The notes beneath the pieces were generated by a model. The model did not search any database. It was given only the letters and a program-made list of their open reading frames with translations, and was not told the DNA's origin. Below are positions 46,030 through 57,807 of a stretch of DNA of 64,000 nt, piece after piece (position 1 is the first letter of the stretch; each line of letters opens with the position of its first letter). Position numbers and translations under genes: made by a program. The stretch comes from Lanius collurio (Eukaryota; Chordata; Aves; Passeriformes; Laniidae): contig JACBWW010000040.1 of NCBI GenBank assembly GCA_020086605.1, forward strand, positions 5,598,729-5,662,728, given 5' to 3'.

Positions 46030-46560
46030 TTCACTTGGATATATTAATGCTCTCCCTCTCAGCGATAATCAAGGGAACAGTTGCATTCAGAAAAACCCAA
46101 GATGAACATAATTAATAAGAAAAAATTGTAAATCACTCCCACACTCTCTAATTAGCCACCTCCCACTCCTGCACAACAGCAAACCCCAACTTGAGAGTTT
46201 GGACTCAATTATTTGACACAAAGTTTGGAGGATGAAGACCCAAATGCATCTTTAAACACACAGAGCAGTTTCCTGAAGTGAGGCCATGCAGTTTGAAGCA
46301 GTTAAATCCAGCTGGCTGCATGATCCATACAGCTGTGGCTTCCCTCAGCTCTTAAATAAAATATTAGGGTGTGTTTCTATTGTTTGTTGGCTGTCATCAG
46401 CCCATCTTTCAGCTGACGGGGGTTAAAGGCTATGTAGATTCCTGGGACAGCTGTTTGGTAATTGTCACAGGCAGTTACTTGGTAACCCAGGAACGGCAAT
46501 CTCAGGAGGTGGATTCTTGGTTGCTAAGCGATAAATTCAGGTAAAATAACCTTTTCCTGG
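46030..46560. promoter_or_regulatory. Candidate regulatory block with RFX (X-box)-like palindrome
   Basis: Unique sequence with TAATTA-type sites in its first third, and in its last third a palindromic X-box-like site (46474-46486) and a weaker second one (46520-46532). This is the most motif-structured non-coding stretch in the desert. Its role is inferred. Confidence 0.35.
46474..46486 (+). promoter_or_regulatory. X-box / RFX-like palindrome
   Basis: GTTACTTGGTAAC has perfect 5-bp inverted arms, GTTAC and GTAAC. The right half GGTAAC fits RGYAAC exactly and the left half GTTACT fits GTNRCC at 5 of 6. Both strands read nearly the same. Confidence 0.5.
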
Positions 46561-49500
46561 ATTTTATTGCAACTACAGGCTCCAACTGTACAGTCCTAAG
46601 CTTTTTTTATCCCCCCTCCTCCCTTTCTTCCCAGGGATGGGATTTAAAATCATGGCTAACTTTGCTGGGATCTCATGCAGCATTCAGCGTGGGTTAAATG
46701 AAGGGGCACTATATTCCACTGCTATTTAAAAGGATAAATCCACAACAGGCTGCTACAGCACACTGCAGCGTGTGCTGCTCATTTGCCGGGTGCAGAAGAG
46801 TGATTTACACAACAACAAGCTGAGCAAAACAGAGGAAGGGGCAGGTGCTCTTCCAAAAAAGACTTGCTGTTGCTATTTCCCTTTTTGGAGTTAAGAATTT
46901 TTAAAATTTATTAATTTTTAAGAAACTGCAACATCCAGGTTTGAGCTGAGCTGGATGCTTTTGTGCCTAAGGCTCGCTGAGCAAAGCACTGCAGCCCCCA
47001 CTGCCCTTGGCAGCATCGTAGGGGTCAAACTCCCACATGGGCACAAAGTCCTGCAGCAGGTTCTCCACGTGTGTGTCACAAGCAGGAGCTCAGACCCTCA
47101 GCTTCAGAGTCAGCTCTCAGAGCTCTGTAATTTCTTTGCTTAAGAAAAAGATACTGGCAAGACTTATTTTTCTGCATGGCAACCCTATTTATGAAAGCCT
47201 TTGAGGGTGAAATACTCAGTCTTCATTTTCAACAAAGGTATTTTTATTGGTTGCTGCCTTATCGTTATTTAGTAATTCTCATGTCGGTTTTCAAGGAAAT
47301 TAATAGATCAACACATGCCATCCTCCAGAAGAGATGTGCAAACAGAACTGGGCTGAGTTGGCTGCACTAACCCCATCCTGCTGTTACAGAGCAGGACAGA
47401 GAAAGGCAGTGGTCAGGGTTTGGCTGCTGGATGCACAAGGAAGGTTCAGCACTGGCTCCAGGCTGGGAGCTGGGTGGAATTTCACAAAGGATCTGTGCAG
47501 CCACCCCTGTGTGTCTCAGCCAGCAGCAGCACCCACCAAGGGCAGGTACCAGCCCTTTACAGGGGCCTCTGACCAGCACAAAGAAAATTCCATCCCGATT
47601 CCTAAAATGTCCCATCTTGCTGCAGAGCAGTGGGCATGGCCTCTCCCTGCGGATCCAAAGGAAGATGTTGGTCCTTGCCCTGGGATCATGCTGTCATTTC
47701 CCAAACACACCAGAGGGACTTTGCAGAATTCTCTTATGTTCCTTTCTAGGGGAAGAAATCAAAGGTGCCCCTGGGTCCAGACCCTTGTACAATACCCTGC
47801 GATCTGCGAACAATTAAGCTCTCAGGAGCTGTTGAGCTGACATCAGGAACTTTCAGGGAGCATTTCTGCAGCCACTTCTGCTACCAAAACCCAGTGAGAA
47901 ATACCAATTCTTGCCTCACTGACAGGAACTTTACCATGTCCAGACTTGCCTTATTCTCTTGACCAGGAAGAAGTGAACTCCTCGAGCCATACCAAAAACC
48001 TAAGGATATCTCAGCTAGCAAAGGAACCCCTCCTGTTCTACTAATAAAAGTTAAAGGAGTGAACTGAAAGCAGAGAATTGGTTTGAATGAGAAACATGCT
48101 GACATGCAACAAACCCTTTTGTCACAAAGATCACAGAACTGTTCTTTCAATTATTATGAAAATTACTGTTAAGGAAGAAGAAGATCTGGGTTGTGCATAT
48201 ACAAAACCAGGAGAAAAATTACGGTTTCCAGCAAGACAAAAGGCACATTTTTCAGTGATACTACATTTCTGGTGAAGGAAGAAGCACATTTGCTGATGTT
48301 TGCCCTCACATCTGGGGAAGATGGCTCACTCCAGGATGACCCAAGGTTTTGATCTTGCAGGCTGCTCAGGGAAAGGCCGATGGAGTGGCCCAGCCCTGGT
48401 TCTCAACTGGAGAGCCAGTGCAAATTGTGCTTTCCACTCCTTTAGGTGCCATATGGCAAGTGAGGGAGTCTGGCTGCAATTTCTTGTTGAGAATTTTAGC
48501 TTCATGCTCAATTTCTACAGCCCCAGGAAAAGCTCTAATTCAAGGTACTGGGCTCACGTGCAAACAGCAGATAGAAAATCTCATCTGCTCTGGAAGAAGT
48601 CAGGTAAAATGACTCGAGTCAACATTCAGTGAAAGACTGGGGTCTGAAAGCAGTGGAGGTCCAAAGAAGAACAGGCAGTGGCTTTTGAACACACAAAAAA
48701 GCACAGAAACAAAATCCAGTAGTTGGGAATGGCACGGGGTAGGGATGGGTCACACTTCACATTAGAAACTTCAAAGGAAATAAGGATTTCAATACATCTC
48801 ATTTAAAGGTGTTAAAATCAGACCAGATGAAATACCGTAATATTCTATAGCCACCTGTAAACCACCCATCCTAACCCATTTCACTGCTTCTTCCAAACAG
48901 GGGAAAGCAGCTGTATCCAAATAAAGAGGCAAAAATGTGTTTCTGTGTGATCTGAGGCTGATCCAGCACCTACGGAGTCAATGAAAACATTCCTCTTGAA
49001 TTCAGTGTGGTTTGGATCAGGCTCCTCACAAGAGACAGTCTTATACCAGGGAATTTCCTATTGCAGAAGGAGAACATCTCAGATTCTGTCTCAGAACTGT
49101 CTTTCCCTTCCTCAAAAACTCTTTTTTGAGGAAACAAGGTGCCATCTTTTGTGAGACATTTTCAGGCAGCCTTGAATGCTGAGCAAAATTACTTTTATGT
49201 AGAAATCTCATTGATAAATGGTTATTAAATATGTTTCAAAATGCTACAAAGACCTATCTGAAGAATTAAGCACAATATTATATCTCTCTGCTATGCAGAA
49301 AGGAAACAAATGTCCATTTTTCCACAGCAAATATATCATCCTGTGCCCTAGGAGTGATTTCTTCCCTTAAAATGGCATTACTTTCATAATATTCTTAATC
49401 CTTTTCTTTTTTAATGTGTCAGATGATAATTAAACTTTTAATAATTAAGCAATGCCTTCCTCAGAATGGCCAGGCCCTGTTTCTGTTCCCTTATTCCCCT

Positions 49501-50279
49501 GCTGCTTAGGCAGTATCCCTACCTAAAGCAGCAGGGATTAAACAAGCCACGACTTTTCGGGACCCAGGCAAATGGAGAGCAGAACAGAGACAGCAAAGAT
49601 TTTTAACTCACACAAACCTTAAAAACAGCACCTTCCTTGCTTGTCATTTTTGTCCCTTGACAAGATCTCCAGCAAAAGAAAAAAAAAAAATTTTTGCATT
49701 TTCAGTCTCACAAAAACCATGGGTTCTCCAGCAATGAGGCAACGGAAAAAATCAATACTTGCCATGTACCATGTAACCAATAGAATAAGGGCAATGATTT
49801 ATGTATGGATGGATGCAGACTGAATCAGCTGGGGCCTCAAACAGAGGCAGAGAGAGAAGGAGCGAGAGAGAAAGAGGTGTGGGGGTGAGCTGGACTGCAG
49901 TGATTATTCCTACACTGTGGCCAGATTTTTTTTTTTCTGCAGCAATAATCCCCCTCCCTGGCGCTGCAGGACGTTGAGGAAGGACTAGCAATGTGTGGAA
50001 TATATGCTGGACCAGCTTTTCTCTTTTCGCCTCAGAATAATGATGCTATGTTGAATATTGAGGTACAGTAAAAAAGGAAGAATGATACATGGGCTGCAGT
50101 CCTTCAGGCTTCCAGCTACCTCCACCCTAATAAAGAGCAGCCCAGTGGGGCAACAAGAAATAGTTTAAAGAGAGTCAAATTATCAACAGGATAAAAATGT
50201 ACCATCACTGCTTCATGACAAGAAAAAGCAGGAAGGGCTCACTGAAGAGAACTACTTATACCCCAGGAGTTTCTGCTGA
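46561..50279. other. Intergenic: no gene recognised
   Basis: The longest ORF (47334-47840, plus) is 168 codons with no recognisable content. A GA-rich tract lies at 49841-49878 and an A/T homopolymer patch near 49678-49696. No named repeat was seen. Confidence 0.65.
49841..49878 (+). repeat. GA-rich low-complexity tract
   Basis: Runs of AGAGAG/GAGAGAAAGAGG on the plus strand with few interruptions. Confidence 0.8.
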
Positions 50280-50780
50280 GAATATAGTTTTGTAAATTGG
50301 ATTACCAGGGACACAGCACCATAAGGTATTTAATGACTGTGGTAACTTTTAGGATATCTAATACTGCTGTTGCTTTAGAAACAAAAGCATCATGCTAAAG
50401 ATTTACTTGTGTGTTTGTGTGATGTAGGCTACCAACAAACACTTATCCAAACTATATTCAATGCTTTATTGCTGTACTGTTAATAAATAGCTCGTAGATG
50501 ACTTTAAAGTGAGAGTAATTTGCTGCAAAAATGTAATATTATTTTATTAAAAATACCTCCTCTGTAGTTTGTGCCAAGTGCTAAAATAATCTCTAAACAT
50601 TCCTGTAATTCCTCGGAATTTAGTCTGTATTTACATTTTGCAGAATCAGATGTTCGTTCAGGACTTTCAATATCGTAGTTTGCCATGAAGTAATCTTGCT
50701 GTAATTAATATTTCTGCCACAATTACCACTGATGACTGAATCAATTCTCTTTTCTTTCTATAACATTTAGACCTTGGTAT
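50280..50780. promoter_or_regulatory. Candidate conserved block containing a coding-looking 43-codon ORF
   Basis: Unique AT-rich sequence with retained CpGs. On the minus strand an ATG (50686) opens a frame beginning MANYDIESPERTSDSAKCKY and continuing to RLNSEELQECLEIILALG. It has Asp/Glu/Ser-rich, soluble-protein-like composition up to a GGAG/GTATTT junction at 50557/50556. Upstream, ATTACAG ends at 50699, so 50557-50698 could be a small exon. I do not recognise the peptide. A conserved enhancer with a chance ORF is at least as likely. Confidence 0.25.
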
Positions 50781-53700
50781 TTTCAGTCTCTCTCTCTTGA
50801 AAGGTAAAATATTTCAGATAATGCTATAGAACAATAGGAGGCCACCAGTTAAATACACCAGTTAGGCAATGTTAGATCAATTAAAGCTTTAAGAATTGGG
50901 GGACATTTGAAAACCTCGAATTTTATAGATGTCTGGGAATTTATCAGGTCAGAATGGAACAGAAATAATTTCCATTTTGCCTTCCCCACACCATATTATG
51001 ACAATAAGCTCGCGAGATTAATTACCAGCTACCAAACAATTGTGTTTTATGGCGAAAATATCAATGAACATAGGGACAAAATTTAGTTTAGGTATAAATA
51101 GGTTTTTGTTTTCTAAAGAATATGGTTACATGTCACCAGACTTTGCACTTGAATTATAAAAATTCTGAGCATTTTGCTTTGATATTCCCTAGCTATACTG
51201 TCCTTAGCATAACAGAGCGTACACCTGTATGGGCATAGCAAAAGAGCAGGAAAATAAGATCCTGAAAACAGAGCTGGCAGTTGATTTCCCAGTCAGCTGA
51301 CAATGGCAGACAACAATAAATTTCAGGGAATGAAAGTATGAAACACGTTCCAAAGCAGAATAAGGATAAACAGCTCGTTCTTAATTCAGTTAGAAAATCC
51401 TTCTGGTGGCAAACACTCAACAGCAGTAACAACTATCCCCTCCTAGATCTCTCATCCCTCTGTTTTTATTCATCCCACAAATTATAATCTTGATAAATTT
51501 AAACATTTCTAAGGCCTTAGAATTATGTTGGGATACAATGGACAAAGATGCAGCCCATGAGCCAAACAAAGCACAACAGAACACGATCCACAGGTGAAGA
51601 CACCTTAGCAGCAACTTCTGATGTAGAAATGATGTGCACAATTCAAGGGGATTTTTCCAACTGCCCAAAGTCCTGGAACAGAACAGCCTATGGAGAGGCT
51701 TACCTTGGAGCAATAATTGTAATTCTCCTCCTGCTTTCTCTCTCTCTTCAATAAACAGAAGAGAAACTCCACAGATGATGATGGACTTCCTTGACTTCAG
51801 TTCTGAGCTTCAGCCAGAAGGCCATGGAGCTACACCCTTTGGAAGGGGAGAGGGAATAACATGGAAAGCTTGGTACCAGCCCAAGGGAAGAAGTGAAGAG
51901 CCAACAGAACAGGTACCAGTTCTCCACAGCACCAGGGCCAGGTGAGTCACACAAGCAAACAATATTTTGTTGGCAGGGACGTAGGAATTCTTGTTGAAAA
52001 TTAAGGAAAGCATTTTCCTTTCTCCTGGCCCTGCACTGCTCTGATAACTTGAAACACAAATCTGTGCAGTTAAAAAACCTGAGCAAAGCCTCTTCCAGGG
52101 TTTGAATACAGCAGCAGAGCTCACTTTAAAGCAACACCACACAGGTGCACGTTTCAGAAACAAAAGGAGAGGTGCACTGTCACTCCTGCAGTCCTGCACT
52201 GCTCTCTCTGCTCAAAGGTTTTGATTGGCAAAGGAACTTCAGAAATTGAGCAGGAGTCTTATAATTAGGAAAAGATTACAGAAATGATTGAATTTGCAAT
52301 ACATAAAATTATCCTAATGTTTCACATGTACCAATAAAGGTCTGATTCTGTCCAGCACATGATGTTCTCTTTGCAAATCACCATTTGAAAACACATTGAA
52401 GTTGGAGAGACCATGGAGAAATCCACAGCTGAATTTTAAAAAGCTGACATATAAAACACTAGAAAAAAAACAACTTTATTTATCAGTTTAAAAGGAAAAT
52501 ATTTTAATCTGATGTTTACTGCAATTCGCTTCCTTAGCATGATTTCAGCTTTTGCTAGGAGGAATACACAGTCAGGGCACAGGCTTGCTCCCTTTTACAC
52601 CAACAGTGAGATTACCAGCTAAACTATTCTTGTTGACATCATCTTATTATTTTAAATATTTGTGCTTTGGAAATGACTACCAAAAGGAAGTTGGTGTGTG
52701 ACATTGTTTTAGCAAATGTGTTATTTTTAATTCATTTTCAATACCAGGAAATATATGTATACAACTGTGTGTTAACATGCTTTCAAATGAACGTGCTAAA
52801 ATCTCACATTTCTCTAAAAGTAGCAGGACAATTTAGAATTCTTTAGGGACACACCTATAGAAACACATTTACAACTTTTTCTGACACTAAAGTATTGTAG
52901 TTTGTCCCATGAATTAGGAAATGCCACAGAATGTCACAGGTTGAAATGACTCATGCTCTAAAAACCAGGATGCTGTGGAACAGCAACATTTAGATTTTTG
53001 ATGTCTTCATAATTTTTTGTCTTGGTGTGGTCAAAGAACCATTGATATTTGTTGGAAACTGCTAAAGTACTTCTGCAAAGTGCAGCACTGTCAGCTGCAA
53101 CTAAAACCAGCTCCTGGGGGAATGAACAGCCTGAGATCCTGCCTAGCACAAAGCAGAGCAAACCAGGGAATTTAACAGAAATGCAATGTCTGCAAGGTGT
53201 CAAATTTAAAACATAGCCAAAGGGGGGTAAAAAGATCAACCCAAAAGTACTGTAGGCCCTGATTCTGGAAGTGCTTGGATCACAAAAGCAGCACCCACTC
53301 TGCAAACAACCTGGGATTCTCCAGGCACGGCCTCAAGGCTGGGAAAAAAATCCAGAGGGGAAACTGAGCCCTGATATTTGCCATATAACAAGCCCCAAAT
53401 ATTGGTGTATCAATACCCCTGAGCAGTTGGAGAGCTGGCAGTGATGATTTGCAATTACTGTAATTGCATTCATTCTTTGCTATCATTTCCCGTACTTACA
53501 GCGCACAACATCTGATTCTTTTATCTCATGCAAACCACCCCAGCTCTGTCAACAGCTCCTGAATTTTTAAAGAGGTACCTCTCCCTCCCCTCTTTTATTC
53601 TGCCTGAAATTTTCTGGCCCCAGATCCTCAGATAGAGCAAATTCCATGGATTAAACAGTTCTATAGCAGTCACCTAATAAAACACTATTAATTGTAATAG

Positions 53701-54025
53701 ATTTTTGTTTCTTCTTCCAATGATATTTCCATGGCAACATTTTCAGGTTCTATTGTTGAGGGTGTTCTTCATTCCCAGAGCAGGTTAACCACAGGGCAGG
53801 AAGGGCAGGCTGTTGGTCAGCCTTTATTTTCTCTGGTCCTTCAACAAAGGTTAGTTGAGGTCACCAAAAGCCAAAGGGTAATTACTTTTCCTCAACAGGG
53901 TTAAAGTCACACAGATTGCTATTGAGACAACTGTATGGACGACCTTCAGGATTTTATGTTCAATCCTCTTTTCTTTTAGCAGAGCAAATGTTAATAAGGA
54001 AACAGAGAGGGTAAGAGCCCGGTGA

Positions 54026-54055
54026 GCTGCACACTCTGCAGCTCCACACTCTGCA
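54026..54055 (+). repeat. 15-bp tandem duplication, one mismatch
   Basis: GCTGCACACTCTGCA is followed directly by GCTCCACACTCTGCA. Confidence 0.9.
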
Positions 54056-54989
54056 GTTCTGCTCCTGACTATTTGTGCAGTTTTGAACAAAAATGCCTTA
54101 AGGGTGAGCCCAGACCACAAAAGGCTGCACAGTGATTAAGTGTGAAAGCTATCAATAGCCAAAAAGGACCTGCTCTGGGATTTCTCTAGTCAATTAACAA
54201 TATTCCAACTGAAATAAGAATTTTTAAGAGAGACAGCACCCCTATATTCTGTTTCAGTGGCCTCCATTTCATCACTAATGTCACTTGCTTCACTCAAAAG
54301 AATGAGCTGGGATTGCAGGTTTTAACTAGGGAAGACTTTAGTACTTAGTGTCTCAGGCCTGGCTCCTTCTTTCAGCTTCCCATGGAACAGCCAGCAAGTC
54401 AGGAGCCCAGAGGGATGGAGGAGAGACAGCAGTTCTCACCTGAACTGCAGGGAAAGCCAGGGAGATGGTCTGGGTAAATGAGGGGTTTTCATGGATTTGG
54501 GGGAAGGAAAACGGGCTGGCAGTGCACCAGCATCTCCAGCATAATGTGCTATGCTAGATAAAGTGGAAATGCACTCACAGTGTGAATGGGCCAACTACAG
54601 AGATCCAGACCATTAAAAATCCCAGTGTCTAAATGTAAATCCAGCTGGGTCTCAGGCTGTTGGGCTGGTGACAGGTACAGGTGGCACTGGAGCACTGGGT
54701 GCCAGCACATCCCTGCTTGCAGCCCCTGCACCAGCACTCACAGCCAGGCACTGCTCTGCTCCTCTCCCTGCCACAAACTGAACGTCCCCTGTGGCTCCAC
54801 GGGCAACGCTGCTCTCATTACCAAAATTAACAGCACTGGGTTACTTTTTGTGGTACACTTTAAAGTAAATATTGCAGCAGTCTCAGTCAATAATGCAAAG
54901 CAAGGGGAAAAAGAAGGGGAGGGTGTAGTCTTTCTCAACCTTAGTTTCAGTTTTCTGTTGTCTGGCTAATCTTCTCAAGCTCAATGTTG

Positions 54990-55012
54990 AATAAATAAAT
55001 AAATAAACAAAT
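54990..55012 (+). repeat. (AAAT)n microsatellite
   Basis: About five AATA/AAAT units ending in AAACAAATAA. Confidence 0.9.
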
Positions 55013-55019
55013 AATACAA

Positions 55020-55275
55020 AGATCAGGTCCTGATCATTAAAATATCCATTATGAGTCAGAGAAGCGCAACTCAGCTTCTTGATTGATGCATTACAGCGTA
55101 AGCTCTGCACAAGTTATAAATAATCCCAATGCTGATAGATGACAAATGGAAGATCTGGTAATCAATCAATTCAAATGGGGCTAAATGGAAGAATAATGCA
55201 TCATTTGTACTTGGCTGTATTGTACAGTATGTAAATTATTGAGTACCTGCTGTACCACTGTCATAGCAAAGAGGT
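55020..55275. promoter_or_regulatory. Candidate conserved non-coding block with AP-1 and PBX-type sites
   Basis: Unique sequence containing TGAGTCA (AP-1), TGATTGAT (55080-55087) and the opposite-strand ATCAATCA about 80 bp further on (PBX-type). It also keeps CpGs (AAGCGCAAC, ACAGCGTAAG) and AT-rich homeodomain-type cores. Inference only. Confidence 0.3.
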
Positions 55276-55831
55276 GGTGGACAAACAGATGCTCATGAAA
55301 CACAAATATCAGACTCTGTTTAAGCACCTGTGGGACACAGCCAAAGGCCACAGAAACTTTCTTCTCTCCAGCCTGAACCAGGGCAGATTGGTCTGCTCAG
55401 AAGCTTCCCTTTTCCCAGGGACAGCACCTGCTGCCTTCAGAGCTCAAATAGCAATTCTCAAACAGAAATCATGTCAACCAGCATTGCAGACAGTATCAAA
55501 TTTAGGATAAATGCATTATGGGGACCGTCCCCTAAGAAAGAGCTAAAGTTTCATATATAATTTGCATCTGCAACATGTAGGAGAATCAAACACGCTGTGC
55601 TAGGGAAAGCTGTGTTTTAAAGGCTCTCAAGCCTAATTCCATGATGAAATGACCCTATACAGCAACCACACAGTTACAGTTTGTTCTGAACTTGCAGCCT
55701 TACGTGTCACTAAACTACTTAAGATTTGTTGGAAAAGGAATTTGCACTTGGAAATGTATCAGCCCCAGGCAGCAAAAAGCACAGATAACCAATGTCCAGG
55801 GGCCACCGACACCACATTGCTTCTGCCTAAA

Positions 55832-55905
55832 CCACAGAATCCCAGAAGGGTTTGGGCTGGAAGGGACCTTAAAGTAGAACCAGGGCCACTCCCTGCCATG
55901 AGTGG
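55832..55905 (-). mobile_element. CR1 LINE fragment (3' tail, degenerate)
   Basis: The plus strand reads CCACAGAATCCCAGAAGGGT, then a TTTGGGCTGGAAGGGACCTT core and CTCCCTGCCATG. This is the reverse complement of the avian CR1 3' region, so the element lies on the minus strand. Only about 74 bases survive, with several substitutions. It has no coding capacity. Confidence 0.85.
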
Positions 55906-56921
55906 AACCAATGTAACAGTAGAAGTTCTTCTGTCCCATCTGTTTTGGGAAAACTGGGCTTTCAGGAGAACTTATAAACATCCAGGGTGAGACTAAAAGA
56001 TCCAAGGAGGTCCCAAGGAATTTCAGACAGCTGTCCTGGATTAACCTGCTTCCTTAGGACTTGTAAACAATGACAAGAGCCACAAAGTGCTGATATTGGC
56101 AGTTCAGAGGGCCAAGGAACATTTATCCACTGTTTTTTCATCATATTTAGAATATATTCCATCTAATTTTGTTCCCATAACATTCTCAGAGCCAAATGCA
56201 GGCTGATTTGTATTGAATCATTAAAAGCCACAGTGACATGATACACCTAACAAGCATTTTTATAGATTTAAAAGCCAGAAATGGCAAACCTTGCTACTAA
56301 AATAGTAATTTCAGCTTCTTTTTACTTTAGTAAATCTGTGGTAGGGTATCCCAATTACTAATGATTTGTAAATGGTTATTTGGATACGCTTTGCATCTAC
56401 AAACCCTGACTGAAAATGACACAGAAGTCCAACTGCACAGGCATTTGGTGGGTTTGGAATCTTCCTCTTGGGTTTCTTTTGTTGCTTTGTGAGGAGTAGA
56501 CACTGAAAAACAGATTCTGAAAACCACCAAGGCTTCAAAATTGTGCTCTCATCTCCTAAGTACAGCCTGCCTTGGTCACTCTGTGTTTGTACCCATGGAG
56601 CTCCAAAATTATATGGGGTTTAAGTGAAGGGAACAACTGGAAATTCAAGAACATTGAAGATGTATTCTGATGATTTATGCATTTCCTTCAGTTTTCTTAC
56701 AATTCCTGGTCTCAGGATTAGTCATACAAAGATAAGCATTTTCCAACTGTAGTGTAGAGCTGAGGCTTTTAACCTGGGCTTTTAAAACTGCAATTAATGG
56801 TGTTTGAAGCAAAAGAGACGTTTTATATATCACAGTTCTTAAACAGAAATACACAGCTCCACCTGCACACAACTTTGCAGGTAATCACTGATAGCACAGG
56901 GGGGAAAAAAACCTAGGAAAC

Positions 56922-57065
56922 TGTCATGGTTTGACATGGAAGCGGGATGACCAATACCCTGGGATTAAGAATCCTCAGCTCTGGCTGCCTGGCAGAGATC
57001 ACAGGGGTTATATGAGTAAGTGATGGATAATTTGAACTAAACCACTACAGAAACCTATGTTGGAG
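56922..57065. mobile_element. Possible LTR-retrotransposon fragment (low confidence)
   Basis: The stretch opens TGTCATGGTTTGACATGG, which resembles the start of LTRs common in songbird endogenous retroviruses as I remember them. The remainder is not recognisable, no matching CA end or target-site duplication was found, and no viral coding sequence is present. The right boundary is arbitrary. Confidence 0.2.
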
Positions 57066-57791
57066 CTGGCAGAAAACCTGTGGCACCCAAAGTATCACAC
57101 AGGAAAGGTAAAGAGGCTTCCCAAATGATAAAACTAGAAAATCTGCAAAAACATCAAGCTGGCAAGTTCATTTTATCTCAGAAATGCACAATCTTCCCTA
57201 ATTTCCCATTTCATGGCAAGACTAGTGAGGGGATAAACTGCTCCTCCATCAAGCCCACCTCATTCCTTCAGGCCTATCCCATGAGCCAGGTGAGAGCTGT
57301 AATGTCCAGACTGGGTAACTCTCTCCTTCAACAGGCAAGGGAGAAAGAAACCAGCGTTACTCTGAGTTACCTTTCCCACGTCACCCCTTGTGCCATAAGG
57401 GCATGTGGCAAGTGGGCTGTGGCATCAGTGTTTCTTTGAATGTCACTTCTGGGAAAAGCACATCCCTGGCACAGCATTTATCTCTTCACCCATGACAAGT
57501 CCTCCCTTCCACACTGTGACCCTCTGCATCTTGATTTTCTGTCAGCTTTTAAACCCCAGCTAATTAGAAGATTCACTTCTCCTTATGATTCCTGACTTTC
57601 ACAGTTTCTAATTAGTCTTTATAGCAGTCTATTACTGAAATGAATTGGGATATTCCACTTGGTGTGTTAAATGAGAATCACCAACAAACATCACATTTTC
57701 TCCTAAGCATTATTTACCTCAAAATAAAGTAATTCAGTTCTGAGCACAGCACGTTTTAACTTTGCCATTCAAATGAAGAAAGGTGGAAGAG

Positions 57792-57807
57792 AAAAAAAAA
57801 AAAAAAA
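57792..57807 (+). repeat. Poly-A run, 16 bases
   Basis: Uninterrupted A16. The upstream sequence is not a recognisable retroelement. Confidence 0.95.

Larger units (their letters stand above)
50781..55019. other. Intergenic: no gene recognised
   Basis: Ordinary AT-rich sequence with ORFs below 130 codons and no domains. It contains a 15-bp near-perfect tandem duplication and an (AAAT)n tract near its end, listed separately. Confidence 0.65.

Noticed and set aside
47334..47840. 168-codon plus-strand ORF
   Set aside because: No domain, and competing open frames on both strands; likely chance.
47848..47866. CATCAGGAACTTTC, partly like the miR-217 mature sequence
   Set aside because: Matches only a short core and diverges on both sides; miR-217 is almost invariant in vertebrates and no hairpin was seen.
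49991..50035. ATG-TGT-GGA-ATA, reading MCGI, suggesting an asparagine-synthetase-type N terminus
   Set aside because: The continuation is unlike any class-II amidotransferase domain and soon stops; coincidence.
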